64,000 nucleotides of DNA. It comes from Nageia nagi. Its lineage: Eukaryota > Pinophyta. Numbering within the stretch: the stretch's first letter is position 1; each line of letters opens with the position of its first letter. The translations under genes and the position numbers were made by a program. Location of the stretch: positions 102,548,001 through 102,612,000 of the forward strand of contig JBITNC010000001.1 in NCBI GenBank assembly GCA_050084985.1. Direction: 5' to 3'. The notes beneath the pieces are model-generated. The model made no database searches. It was given only the letters and a program-made list of their open reading frames with translations, and had not been told where the DNA came from. Shown piece by piece: positions 34,740 to 47,267 of the stretch.

Positions 34740-34856
34740 ACATATATACGTATACATTACACACACACAACACACACACACACACACACATATATATACG
34801 TATATATATATAATATATATATATGTACATATACATATATATAGGTACATATATAT

Positions 34857-34890
<34 letters not shown>

Positions 34891-35008
34891 TATATATATA
34901 TACATATATATAGGTACATATATATATATTATATATATATATATATATACATATATATATGTATATATATATATATATAATATATATATATATGTACCTA
35001 TATATATG

Positions 35009-35039
<31 letters not shown>

Positions 35040-35060
35040 ATATATATATGTATGTATGGA
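34740..35060. repeat. TA/CA microsatellite with a near-perfect 190-bp palindrome
   Basis: Positions 34861-35050 form an inverted repeat centred at 34955/34956. The CA run (34875-34890) pairs with the GT run (35021-35037), and TAGGTACATA (34911) pairs with TATGTACCTA (34991). I count about four mismatches in 95 bp per arm. Long stop-free frames here (on both strands) come only from the dinucleotide repeats. Confidence 0.93.
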
Positions 35061-35639
35061 AGTCACAAATTATATATAATATTCATGAGATCTTCCAAGT
35101 ACAAATTTTGAAAATGATAAGTATAGGTGGTGTCAAGAGACACGATTCAATGATTCTTGAAATAGTGATGTACTTGTGCGAGTCCTCTCCTTACAATTGT
35201 CAACAAAATGTTCAAGGAAATTGAATTAAAATATATATAACATAAATTTGTATTTAATTTAGAAAATTCAAATAATTCCTATTAAATGAGCTTACCTTTA
35301 TAATTTTTCAATCCATTGTACCATCTGCATCTTCTCATTTTTGCAATTCATCTATAATCATCTCATGGTAATTCAATGAAAGGGTCCATAACATTTTATT
35401 TTAAGGCTTCCCTTTATATCTAGATAGTTTGATATTTGTTGCCAATATCAAATGTGAGTAATGTATAATCTTCTTATCTACTTCATAATCTTTGAATGTA
35501 GGAAAACTAGCTAATTGCCTAGTAAGATATTTTCATAGCCATGTGCCAACAACCACCACAGAACCTATTGGATATAATCATGATTTATCAATCATTATCC
35601 AAATTTGGAAAGGATGACAAATAGTCTAAAGAAATATCT
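35061..35639. other. Spacer between palindrome and transposase 3' end
   Basis: No motif recognised. It may include the transposase 3' UTR and polyadenylation region on the minus strand. Confidence 0.35.
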
Positions 35640-38434
35640 AGAGAATATATAGTAAGCTCGCTTGAATTAAACACAAATATATACACTATACGAACATGTT
35701 AGATAAAGAAATTCATCATCATCATGTCGAGGTTGAGTTAACTTATATTTTTTCTCAACACATTGAGCTAGCCAATACCCTTTTCCCTCTTCATTCCCTT
35801 CAGGTGCAACAATGGCATACACATGTCCTGTAACAAAATTTATATCCATATAAAGTGTGAAAAATGTATAAAAGTAACATAATTCATAAATATTAAAACA
35901 TATGTACATTTTCAAGAATATAAATAAATTGAATTTGAAAAAATTACTTTCTTATACAAGGTCTGAAATATTATCATAGTCTTCTAATACAAATTTTTCA
36001 TCTTCAACTATTATTTCTTATTTTTCATCATGGGATTGTGAATTATTAGAGATCTTTGTTTCCATTCCTGAACCCATTATGTGTTTTCACATGATTTTGA
36101 ATCACCTATAATACAAGTCTCACAAAAACATGAAATATCCCTTATCCATATAGTCCAAGTGCTTGTTCTTGAACTCCTAAATGAATACCACTTTATTGAT
36201 CCATTGATTGTATCACAATCAAGATGATTCAGAATATTATCTTCTTCAACTAACCAAAAGTATCATTGAATTGTTGAATTCTCACTTGATCCTATAGATA
36301 ATTTTGTACTACACCATTCCACAATATCATGGGCATCTTTAAATTTACTTACATCACCAAATTTTAGTTGTTCTCTAACAAGAGCTCTTTTAACACATGC
36401 ACCTACTCCATCATGTTCTCCTTTACCATGTCTCACTTCAATAAAACTCCATATATGTTCAATATTTTTTTCTTTATGAACCCTACTTAGCCAATAAAAC
36501 ATTCTTGAATTTTTAAACTATCTTGTATAATTAATTGACCATATAAATGATTTGCCATATGAATTCCTCTTTCATCTAAATTATTGTAAAATACCTTAAA
36601 ATAATATTGGACAAACTTTGATGAGTGTAATCGATTATCACTTATATAGAAATGGTACTCCCTCAAAACATTTATATTACCTTCAGTATTATCATCTGCA
36701 TGTCTATATACAATATGGAGGAAAATGGTAACTTGAACTAAATTATAATATTGAGACTGAATTTCTTCTTATGGTTTAAAAGTATAATTTTTGGCAAATT
36801 CAACAACTAATAATATAGTTCCAACCAAAAATGTATTTCTACATTGACAAAATTGATTTTTAAGCCATTTAGCATGTTGGAAGTGTTTCACATATTTTTG
36901 TAGATACTTTATCTTAATATCATCCATGAATGTATGCACTTTGATGCTTTTGGTGACCAAATCAACATGTTTTCCAATTTTTCCATCTTTCAAATTATAC
37001 TCAACATTCTTGAATATTCTAACATCCACATGTTGTTGTCCAAATTCATGTGTATTAATTTCATGCATACAATCTCCTAGTAATAAAAAGTTCTGACATA
37101 TATCACATTGTCTTGTAATACATGCATTTGAATAAAATGATTACTCATGAGGAGGTGGACAAAGAAAACTTGCTATAAACTCCTTGATGGATTTAGGTGG
37201 TATATGAATACTACATTCTTGCCTCAAATCATCAGTATGCAACTTCCCATGTATGTTTTGAAAAGCATCATAATAATATCAAAATTGGATATGACTTATG
37301 CAAGACCATGTTACTCTTTCCTTGTTAATTCTAACATACCAAGGTTTGCATTTCTCAAATGATATTTGACTTATTTCAATATTAAATGGTTGTAACGCTC
37401 CCTCTTCTACAAATTGTTGATACAATTTAGTTTGAGTCATATGTAGTAGGTGTTTTGGATGAGATTCATGATCTTTTGACCTAGGTTTTAATTTCAAAAC
37501 ATCTCTAGAATGTGGTGATATCCTTGTTCTATCATGCTAAAATGTTTCAATTATAGCCTTGATCTTGCTAGTCAATTTTATGTTAGACCTTGGGAGTCTA
37601 CCACTATAACTCCAACATTGGTTGATTGGATCACTTTCAATACTTTATCTTCTCTTTATAGCCCTTTGCATAGTTTTATGAATCACATCAAATAATTCAC
37701 TAACATTTCTTTTGTTTAAGGTTGTTTGACTTACTAAAGTAGTTGTTATAACTTTTCATGCCACATTCTTATCTTTAGATCTACTCTTTTTTCCAATAGA
37801 ACTAATGGCACTAGCAATAATAGACACAACTTGTTTAAACGGTTCATATTCCTTATTTGATTTCACATTGACTCCTAAGGTTTTCATTACCTTTCTTATT
37901 TTTTTCATTCTCATTAATTGCAACATGAGTTGATATTAAACTCCTAAATCTTTATCTTTGAAGTAATCCTCATGTATATTACTTGCAATGTTTCTTATAT
38001 ATCTTTGAGATAAAAGCTTATCTTCAAGAAACTTATGTAAGATATTACCTTCCATTTTCAAAAAAAATATTATCATTATCTTTTGAAGATGGATTTGAAG
38101 ACATACCTAATGGATTTATTTCAAGTGGTGGATTGGTAGACATACTTGGTGGATTTATATCAACAGGTGGATCTAAGTCTTCATCAATCCTAGTCTCCTC
38201 TTCCACATGTGCATCATATACATTCATCTCTTGAATGTTCTCCTCCTTAATGTTCTCTTGAATGTTCTCCTTTAGAGCATTTGCTATAGAACCCAATGCT
38301 TCCACATCCCTCAATTGCCTCAAAAGTGCTCTTCTCTTTCTTTTTCGATGTGCATCCTTCTCTCTATATGCTTATTCTTGTTTAGGTGAAAACCTCCTCA
38401 AATCTTTCCTTACTTGATGCTATTTTGATCCCAT
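35640..38434 (-). pseudogene. Transposase-like gene of the DNA transposon, degenerate, one probable intron
   Basis: The ATG at 38434-38432 opens MGSK, a stop, then a basic segment (KDLRRFSPKQE, DAHRKRKRRALLRQLRD), followed by an acidic/Pro-rich linker (38323-38045). Conserved-looking blocks follow in order: ISFEKCKPWYVR (about 37370-37330), CDIC (about 37110-37100), the HFQHAKWLKNQF helix, VVEFAKNYTF (about 36810-36780), EYHFYISDN (about 36655-36630), RHGKGEHDGVGACVKRAL (36430-36380), DCDTINGSIKW, SCFCETC (about 36130) and GYWLAQCVEKKYKL (about 35790-35750). A GT-AG intron of about 130 bp fits 35960-35832. I recognise this block order from uncharacterised eukaryotic transposase-like proteins, where D-F-A-E-N-Y, S-D-D and H-G-K-G-x-x-D recur. 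Asp/Glu in these blocks may be catalytic (inference). Here the first reads Glu. At least five frames and many stops. Confidence 0.65.
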
Positions 38435-39459
38435 GACCTCCTTTCAAAATTAACCTTGCTTCAAAATTATTGTAATTATAAAAAATGAATGAAAAATCAT
38501 AAAAAGAAGAGAAAATTGTAGATTTAGGTCGCATAAGTCCGTACAAGATTGATGGTTATAATAAAAAAATATAAAATACTTTTATATGGATATTTTATTA
38601 TTAAGGGTTAGGATCTCAGGTGTTAGCATCTTGAGGGTTAGGATCCCAACCCCTAGGATCTTGGTATTCAAATTCAAAATTTTGGTTGCCCTTTTCCCTT
38701 CCTTCTAGGCTTGAAAATAGCTTTGGCGACCCACCCCATTGCTTTAGACCTGCAAATTTAAGGTTTTAACAATGGTAATGAACTTTGTTGACTTCAAGAA
38801 TGCAATTTATGAGGTTTTTCAAGAAATTATTTCACAAAAATTTGTAGAATTGTAAATGAGAAAGTGTAGATTTCAAATATACTCTTTGTTTTATATTTGG
38901 ATTAGATTTAGTATTTTTAATAGAATTTGCAATTAAAGGTCCATAAACTTCAAAAAGTAGGGTTTCATATTTGTTTAATATCTTTTTTTTTTTTATGAAT
39001 TATGAAAAAAACTATATGTCCACATTCTACATACAATTCTCTACAACTTAAAAAAAGGAAAAAATGATAGGTTTAGGTAAAATTATGCTTGAGGGACATA
39101 AGTACTTTTTGAAATGAAAAATAGAGCTAATAAAAAATTAATAAGAAAGTTAGAAAAATATATCCTCCATAATATTTAGTGTCTTAGGTATTAGTATATA
39201 AAAGAATTTAGCAAAATATTAAACTTTATGTGTGAGGGACATGATGGAGTATAGTACTCAAATTGAATTTTTTAAATAGTGGGTTTTGAACATGTCTCTT
39301 AGAAATTTATTTCTATTATATGAGTATTGGAATAAATTACATATTTGAAAACTAGACTTTGAGTGCTACATTTTTGTCCAAGTGACATTTTTAATGATTT
39401 AGACTCTAAGTGCTTCAAATTTTGAGATAAATTGTGATGAAACATGAAAATCAAAGAAA
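38435..39459 (-). other. Upstream region of the transposase, with GGATC motif cluster
   Basis: At 38600-38672 four motifs (TTAGGATCTCAGG, GCATCTTGAGG, TAGGATCCCAACCCC, TAGGATCTTGG) resemble the left-end cluster and lie 170-240 bp upstream of the transposase start. The rest (38700-39459) is AT-rich without features. Confidence 0.5.
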
Positions 39460-39503
39460 TTAGTTCCACTTTTTAGCCAAAAGTGGGACTCAACTTCTTA
39501 CAC
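39460..39503 (-). repeat. Right terminal inverted repeat of the DNA transposon
   Basis: The minus strand reads GTGTAAGAAGTTGAGTC, CCACTTT, then (after a small insertion) GGAACTA, mirroring 29107-29140. Confidence 0.8.
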
Positions 39504-39507
39504 TTAC

Positions 39508-40670
39508 TTGCATAAATTTGAAATCTTGATTTGGTGGCATTGTGATATGTTGTTGAGCTAGTTGTATGATTAAATTTAATATATTTTAATTTACAAATTG
39601 GTATAAAAATTATTATTGATTTGATTGCTAGTTTCTATAATGTTTTACAAATTAGCATAAAAAATTGCCAACCCATCTAAATAAGATTTTGTTAATTTCA
39701 CCTTCATTTCTAAATAGGTTTCTAGTAGATTTTCCATACTCTTATAAGGGGAATTATTTGAGTAGGGATTAAAATTTACCCTAATCCTTCCAACATATGC
39801 TATTGGGAGAGTTTCATTAGGAGATACATCATCATGTCATGGAATCCAATGTTCATAGGATATTCACAAAATGAAAAATTTGAAATGACTTGTGGAATCA
39901 TTGAAACATCATCTTATGGGTTGCAATAATCATAACATATGTACATAAAAAAATATGTTATAATGGTAGTTAATTATTTGACAATAATATCTAACATTCA
40001 TCATGGATTAGTTAAAAATTATTTTGTATTGGTTATCATGTCTATGCAGTTATTACAAAATAAATATAAATCACTTGTATTGTTTGACAAAATGCCTCAT
40101 CAAAAGGAAATATCCAAAATGCAATAATCAAGGGTATGTGCATAATGGGAATTGTAGAAGGTATTTACATCTATCAAAAAGAATTTGTAAAGGATTTTCA
40201 TTGAATACTATGATTGTGAGTGCCTTTATATATACAAATACAAAATATGAAAACATAAAAAAGGCACGTGTATTATTTGAAAAAATATGAGTAACAAAAA
40301 ATAATCACCTATGGATGTGAAGATACACTCTTTAGGTCATGTGTTAAGGATGTCTAGCTAAGTCATACAATAAAAATCTCTACATGTATCCATCAAAATT
40401 CCATAATCAACATACAAATAGATAAGTTCATCTTACAAAACTTGTGCATGAAGTTGTCAAATTTAATTCCAATGCATCAAATGAATGAAGGAGCTAAATT
40501 ACCATGGTTAATAAAAAATTCTTAATACATTTTATCAATTTGCATTTCTATTACTTTTATCTCATATTAATCCATCATCATCATTACATCATGTTCAATA
40601 TCAATTATAATATTGTGTTGATGAAATCAATTTTATTACGTAAAAAATAATTTTCATATAATATCAATAT
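39508..40670. other. AT-rich spacer
   Basis: No coding motif or clear repeat. The short open frames at 39939-40290 have no known motif and ordinary AT-rich composition. Confidence 0.45.
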
Positions 40671-40838
40671 CACCTCTTATTAGGGGAGTTCGAGATAAAT
40701 GGGTGTGAAGGAATCTACATTGAACATCTTAGGTTCTACTCCCATTCCTACATTGGTGATATTTAAAAACTCTTAATGGGTCCTACAAACTAATAAATTT
40801 AAAGGATGTTAAATATTGACTTTATCTTGGGCCCCTAG
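40671..40838 (+). repeat. Dispersed repeat, copy 1
   Basis: About 165 bp starting CACCTCTTATTAGGGGAGTT recur at 42397. Shared landmarks are GGTGTGAAGG, a GGTTC/AGTTC..TCCCAT segment, ATTGRTGATAT and AAACTCTTAATRG. The GTTCNANTCC-like segment recalls a pol III B box, so a tRNA-derived SINE is possible. A pair of short LTRs is the alternative. Confidence 0.6.
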
Positions 40839-42396
40839 ATAATTGTGCTACGTTGATTGGAAATCCTAGGGTGGTGGAAGGGAGAAACCACTATAATAAG
40901 GTGTTGAGGGGAGAGATGTAGAACACATGAGTGAGGGTGTCACTTCATTGAGTCCCAAGCATGTTATCAGCCTCATAGTTTAGACGGTACCTAGAAAATC
41001 ATTTTTTAAGGTAGTTCACATGAGGGAGAAGATGCTATTGGAAGGCATCTTAGGTTATGATGCATGCAACAATGATGATTGAAAATTAGAGAGGTGGGAA
41101 TATTGGTGGGAATATGGTATAATGCTTCACCACTAGTTGAAATGAGCTTTAGAGATCATATGTAGAGAGACCTAATGTTAATGACAAAAGGCAAGGCTGG
41201 AGGAGCTGATGGTGGGCATAAGGACCTACACCTAGAACTGACAAAACTACTAGTTAGTGATGATGTCTAGGAAGTTCTTAAGAAGGAAAGGTACTGGAGC
41301 TTCTTAGAACTATTCAAGGGGTTTGATGTTGAATTATGCTATTAGATGAAGAATAATTGGGTGAAGGGCTGTGTGATTATAGGAGCCTTTTCATTTGAAA
41401 TTTCTTTGATAGTTCTAGTAGAGATATTTGAGTTGGTAGATGAGGGGTTGAAAATCATCGAGAAAAGCACCCATAATAGATAGAGCTTGATGTCTTCACT
41501 TCCATGGAGAGAATTGGATGGGATGGGAAATATATCCTTAGGGAGTGCCTCCCCCAGCCATGGATGAAAGTAACGGGAACTATCATAAATTATTTTACTT
41601 TGGAAATCTAGATAACATGGGTTTATGGATATCACTTAGCTATGCTTAATCATTTACTATGGAAAATGTAGGTCAATATTCCATACTTCCTATTTAAGAA
41701 TTAGAAAATTCTACCAAGGATTTACAAAAGGGCAGGACTAAGTTTGCTATGCACCAAGGGATTTTTCTAATTATAACCAAATACATGGCCAAAAAGAAAG
41801 TTTGGTTTGGGGCCTTGATGATCTCCTACCAATTTTGAAGAAGGTAGACAAGTTTAGAGTTGAGTTTGGCACCTTGTATGGGAATCAAAAGCATAAAAAA
41901 GAAGTAGAGGGAGGAGATGAAGCTTGCAAAGGAGGGTTAGAGTTATGATGAAAGAGGAATCAAAGGATTCTAAGGGCGCTATGCCTCCTGGATCCCCAAT
42001 CACTTAGCAAGGGTCACTAAATAAGGTTCATGCAACTAGAGGGATTTTGTTGAAGGAAAAGAGCCTTACATGGTTCCCTATTGGTAGGGTTGAACAATAT
42101 AATAAATATGTTGGATAAGCTCCAACAACATGTTTACAAGGATTTAGATGTGTAGGTTTGGGTGGTTTTTATGTATACGCTATTTATTTTGGCCTGTAAG
42201 GGTATAGGGTGATGTATTGCCTTGCTTTGATTGTAGGAGTAGGATGCCAACATGCATAATAAGAAGTTTCTTATTATTGGTAAGTTTTTTGAAGGTTTTG
42301 GAACTATATTGAATAGATCAAGGTGTAATGTACATAGGGTTATTTGTTCCTTTGAAAAACCACCGCCAATATTAACAAAAAAAATGTTGACTTTAT
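40839..42396 (+). pseudogene. Decayed coding-like region, family not identified
   Basis: Between the two dispersed repeats several frames read like protein, for example KERYWSFLELFKGFDVEL and NNWVKGCVIIGAFSFEISL near 41285-41400, and VYGYHLAMLNHLL and VNIPYFLF near 41610-41700, with stops and frame changes. The composition is less AT-rich than its neighbours. The pattern reminds me of uncharacterised retroelement ORFs, but I cannot name a domain. Whether it belongs with the flanking repeats is unknown. Confidence 0.3.
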
Positions 42397-42555
42397 TACC
42401 TCTTATTAGGGGAGTTTGGATACAAGTGAGGTGTGAAGGTACCCACATAGAAGATCCCAAGTTCCAATCCCATCCCTTACATTGATGATATGAAAAAACT
42501 CTTAATAGACACTACAGACCAATAAGTTTGAATGTTGAATTTACCTTTGTGTAAC
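42397..42555 (+). repeat. Dispersed repeat, copy 2
   Basis: Starts TACCTCTTATTAGGGGAGTT. Roughly three quarters identical by eye to copy 1. Copy 2 is preceded, and copy 1 followed, by a TTGACTTTAT segment, which hints that the two copies were once adjacent units or are the termini of one element. Confidence 0.6.
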
Positions 42556-44370
42556 CTAAATGCTGGATTGAAGATGAGACTCATTTTATCTTTTTTTTTT
42601 TATCCTCTCTACATATACATAAGAAAAACCTACAAAGGTATTTGTGATTATAGCTTAATCTATGAATTCTTAAATCAAGACAATAAAAAAAAGCTTGTTG
42701 ATTTTATTATACAACTTAATTATATGCAAAACAATCATGCACATACTTAATTAATATATTCACTTTTTTGTTTAAACAAATTTTGATAGGTTCTACAAAC
42801 CTTTGGGTTTAAAAACACATTAAAAGACTTATCATATCATGATATATACTAAATGAACTTAAATTTTTCATAACTTTTATATTATTATAATTTATATTTA
42901 TCTACAACTTCTATAATTTTCATGCTCAAAATATCAAAATAAATTATACCTCTTAGGGGAAATGATCGATTAAAAGTTAAAATGGACTTTTTAATTCCAT
43001 TAAATTAAACATAAATGAGTTTGAATGATTAGGAAATAGTGTATCATTGTTTTGTAATGACATTAAACACCTAACACTTAAAAATATTATATATTATCAT
43101 TTCATACAAAAATATTGATATACCAACCTTTAATATATTTTTATTAGATGATATTTTATTAGAGGTTGTTTATCAATAATATCCTCTTTTGTCATTTCAC
43201 ATCCTCAATATTACACATATTATTATTGAAATGTTTAGGCTATAATCTTCTAAAACTTAATATTTTATTTTGTATTTTTATTACTTTGTTATTCATATTT
43301 ATTTTATTATGTGTGTAGTATGTAAATAATGATTTACAATAAATAAATACAAACTTCAAATAGTGCATTGACATTTATGATCTAAGTAATTATATAATTA
43401 ATAATGTGTGCACCTAAATAGTAATAACAATTCTCAAGAGATATGACCAAGGAATAGAGTGGATTGTACTAGATTTGTAGCGAGTGATATCAAGATATGT
43501 AATGCCTAGATCTATACTTACTTGTCATATTTTTCTCTCCATTTACCTAATAATGATGATGTTAATACTTTTACAATAGTAAATTAACTTCATCGACTCT
43601 ATCCTTGTTGCAATATTAGCTTATGCACACAAAATAGAAAGTATTCAATAGTAATACAACATAATAAATCTTAATCCTATAGGTGGCATTAAGAGACACT
43701 AGTGATGATATTATGAAGTGTACTCAATCCACCTATTAGAGAGATCAAATAGGGATTATCATGCTAATATCCTCCTTTTATGCCTATAAAAATATAAAAG
43801 AGAGTGATAGCCGACCATCCCATAATAATAATATAATAATGTTAATGATATTTCTAGATATAATCATGATTAATAACAATTAACATTGATTAATACATAA
43901 TTGTACTTTATTAGCATATTAGTTAGCTTGATATTTTCATTATTTAAATAATATCTTACATAGAGACACTAGATATGATTTAATAATAAAAAATAATTTT
44001 AATGTGTATGTGATGATAAGAATTAGAATTAAATATCCAAAAAAGAATAGAGAAGTAAAAAAGATATATGCCTATATTTTAGGTATATTTCCCAAATGAT
44101 GGAAGAATATTGTTGTTCTAATATACCTTCCATGCTCTCATTTTGACTTGATTTCCCCTAGGAATCTACCATCGACAAAATAAGGTAAAAACATTCATCT
44201 TATAACTTAAAGGGATCACTATAACAAATGCTCTACTCTCCAAGATTCCTAAATATGATCTTGAAAGGCATGAAAGAAATATATACCCACATAGTTCACA
44301 TCTTTTAAAAGATATAAGATTTTATAAGAAAATATGAAATAAATATAATATGATAAACTATGAACTTTGA
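42556..44370. other. AT-rich spacer
   Basis: Long A/T-rich stretch with a poly-T run near 42590-42601 and no credible coding sequence. Confidence 0.45.
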
Positions 44371-44665
44371 ATACCCTAAAAGTACTAAAAAGGAGTACCA
44401 TATTTAATATGGAGAGAGTGGATATTTTAATATCGTAATTGAGCCAAAAAGGAGGTTACTATGAGGTCATGGGATTGCCAATACTAAGTCTTTTGTGATA
44501 CACCAAAAGAATCAAAAGGGAGTCAACTATGAGGTCATGGAATTTTTATGATTGAGTATTTTGTGATACCCCAAAATAAATGAAAAGGAGTCTATTTTGA
44601 GGTCATGGACTTTCCATGATCGATTCTTTTATGATACCCTAAAAGAATAAAAAGGGAGTCTACTA
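44371..44665 (+). repeat. 68-bp tandem repeat, about four copies
   Basis: GAGGTCATGG recurs at 44463, 44531 and 44599, exactly 68 bp apart. Other shared parts are AAAAGGGAGTC and TTTTGTGATACCCCAAAA. The first unit is strongly diverged. Confidence 0.9.
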
Positions 44666-45629
44666 TCATCATTATTTCTATATGAGAGTGAATTTTGTTG
44701 ATACGATGGAACTGATGCCCTTGTTATATATTTCCAACAATTTCAGTGTTGTTAAAATGCTTATTTTTGCTTATTCTTTCTTAACAAGATTTTTAGTAAT
44801 AACATATTTTATGTAGCTACATGATTTATTGATAAGAATGTGAAATATTTATTATAGTTATAAAATTTGAATTGATGCAAGGTTTTTTTTATAGAAATTA
44901 CTCTATCGATGCTCTTAATCATTAATAAAGAAGGTAGTTGACATTGTTATTTTATGAGAATTAGTTTTTAAAATTTCAATCATAATTTTGAGATTAAAAA
45001 TTCACTAGCAAAAGTAAATTTATTGAAAATATGCATGTATATATTTGTTTAGATAAATATTTGAATGTTCACTTATTTTATAAATGAATAAAATATTATT
45101 AAAACACACATGGAGGTGTTAAAAGGGGTTAGGGTTTTTTATCCACCTTATTATTACTTTGTCACTTTCCTATTAGCTGAGCTAGAGAGCTAAGGAGTTA
45201 AGTTGAGCTAGATGTTTGTCATCATGATGGGGATTACCCTTACCAATTTTCATGACCTCAAGTGATCCCTATCTAGATGATAAGGTCATCTTGTTGAGCT
45301 TTTACTAACACATCCATAAAAACATGTGGTGAGGATTTTTTTTTTTTTGCATTCCTTTCTTTCATTCATTTCAATTTTTACTTCATAGTCCTTAAATTTC
45401 CATTGAAATTTATTTATCTTTCCTCCATGAAAACCCTCATAAGATCGAAAAAGACTAATTAAGTTCTTCCCATCTTGTTTAGATGATCTAAAGAAAACCA
45501 ATTCATAGATTTCCCCTAGAATGATGATTATATTCTTGTAAATAGTGAATTATATAATATCATCATCATTTATGATATTCATATTGACATTACTCCAATC
45601 ATAGTTTTGATAGAGCTATGAGAGCTAGA
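44666..45629. other. Spacer before the PMD-like ORF
   Basis: AT-rich, with nothing recognised apart from homopolymers (poly-T at 45339-45350). Confidence 0.4.
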
Positions 45630-47267
45630 CTCCAACATGTTTCATCTTCCTATAGGTGAAATATCTATCACATTACTTGATGTTTATAGGATTTGGAAGG
45701 TGCCCATCAAGGGCCAGATAATTGATTATGTTTCTATTAGTGATGTGTGTAATCTTAAAACTAATTATTTTTGATTGATTGGTTCAAATAATTATGATTA
45801 TGATAAGAAGGCTTGTTATCTCTATAACACTTACCAATATCAACCTGGTTCTTAGCATCTAATATTGATTATGACATAGATTATTAGTTCCTTTTATGCT
45901 CAAATAAAAATAATTCCACCTTTTCATCTAGACTAATTTGGATTGTAGAGGAAATTTGCTATAAGGGTTTTAAGTTTTCTTGGGAACCTACCATTCTTGC
46001 CCAATTATATTATGATATGAATATATTTATGATGGTTGATAAATAAGTTCACACCATTAATTAAATGAGTCTCTTCTAGATATGGATGTACAAACACATC
46101 TTAATGATTTGGCCTATTGATTTGTATCATGACCATAATGATGAGATTGATCTAGTCTAATATTATTGGACTTATGAATCCAAGTACTATCATCCTTTTA
46201 CGGATATCGATACCAAGAGGAGGGAGATAAATATGTTACAACTTAAGCATATTATTTGGTATCCTTATAGAGGGTTTCATTGGGATACAAATGAGCACTG
46301 GCTTACATGGGTGAGATTCCATTTCTTCCTTCAGACCATGAGGAATATTATGGAGCGATATTACCTTAGACATGTTGTAAGATAGTTTGGGATTATGTAT
46401 GGTATTCTAGAGCTTATTATTTACTATATATACCACTATCTAAAGTGATACATAAAAGGGATCTTGCCTTATATCTTCTTGGGATATACATGGAATAAAC
46501 CTAAGCTTAATTCTCCTTAAGTTGTGATGAATGATGTTGGTTCTCCTTATGTTATCAATGAATCTGATTCTTGGTAGGATATCATCCAACTTGTAGTTCT
46601 TGAGTCATCAAATAATGAGCTAAAGTATGTGTCTTCAAGGGAAATACCTTAGATTATGGGTACATGAATGTTGAGCCTCATTTCTATGATCCAATCTATA
46701 GATTCCCCTAGCTTGCCTAGGGATTCCCTTAGCCTAACCAAGGATGCCACTAGTTATACTAAGAACTTAGTTCTTCATGATGTGTTCCTCTGTGTTCCTC
46801 TAGTTACTAAAAAAGGTAAAAACATGAAAACACTTACACATATTTTGTTATTTTTTCTTACTTTTAATTTTTATTCATTTTTGCATTTTGATAATACAAC
46901 CATGCATGTTTCTTTTAGGGATAGTGGAATTGAAGCCTAAGGTGACTGAGTTAGAGGTCACTCTTCTAGGTTGAGACCATTTGAGGATGAGGTTACTCAA
47001 CTTTATTCTTAGGTTTTAAAATTGAAAATCCAAACTACATAACTCACATAGGAGAGATGATCCTTAGAGTCACATTTAGTTATGCCTCCACCAAATCAAT
47101 CATGGGTTGTGATTCAATACTTGATGAAGAGGACCCAAGAATTATATAAAATATATAGGAAAGTGGATGGGAAACATAAGTAGAGGTAGAGCTTTAGATT
47201 TCTAAATGAACCTATAAATGACTCATATTTCAATTACTCTTATAGTATTTCAAGGCTTGTAGGGGAT
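45630..47267 (+). pseudogene. Decayed plant-mobile-domain-like ORF of a retroelement
   Basis: Near 45634-45715 the plus strand reads MFHLPIGEISITLLDV and KVPIKGQ, matching the start of the plant mobile domain (PMD/MAIN-like), typically F-H-L-P-x-G-E-M-T-x-T-L-x-D-V. At 46340-46400 MERYYLRHVVR*FG matches the later R-V-x-R-Q-F-G block. Near 46177 ESKYYHPFT-like sequence recurs at 48357, suggesting duplication or a second copy. The ORF runs, with stops, to 47267, where an LTR-like TATAACACCC begins after a short purine run. PMD ORFs are known in Ty3/gypsy and MULE elements. I infer a gypsy-type host element, no pol seen. Confidence 0.5.

Larger units (their letters stand above)
29091..39507. mobile_element. 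Putative 10.4-kb two-gene DNA transposon, superfamily not assigned
   Basis: The ends carry inverted copies of GTGTAAGAAGTTGAGTC (29107 onward on plus, 39503 backward on minus), extended inward to GGAACTA on both sides. Inside are a degenerate transposase gene on the minus strand (38434 to about 35640), a split gene on the plus strand (about 31047-32768, possibly from 29360), GGATC-motif clusters upstream of each gene, and a long AT palindrome between them. A minus-strand gypsy gag is nested near the left end. I could not see a target duplication, so the exact ends are open. The TIR sequence is not CACTA. Confidence 0.62.

Noticed and set aside
34641-35224. Several overlapping 65-133 codon open frames rich in Tyr/Ile/Thr/His
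   Set aside because: They are direct translations of TA and CA dinucleotide repeats, open in multiple frames on both strands.
29091-39507. Classification as a CACTA element because of subterminal motifs
   Set aside because: Ends do not start with CACTA, and no TNP2-type transposase motifs were read.
42134-42485. Overlapping frames of 77 and 108 codons on both strands
   Set aside because: They overlap the dispersed repeat and oppose each other. Neither shows a domain.
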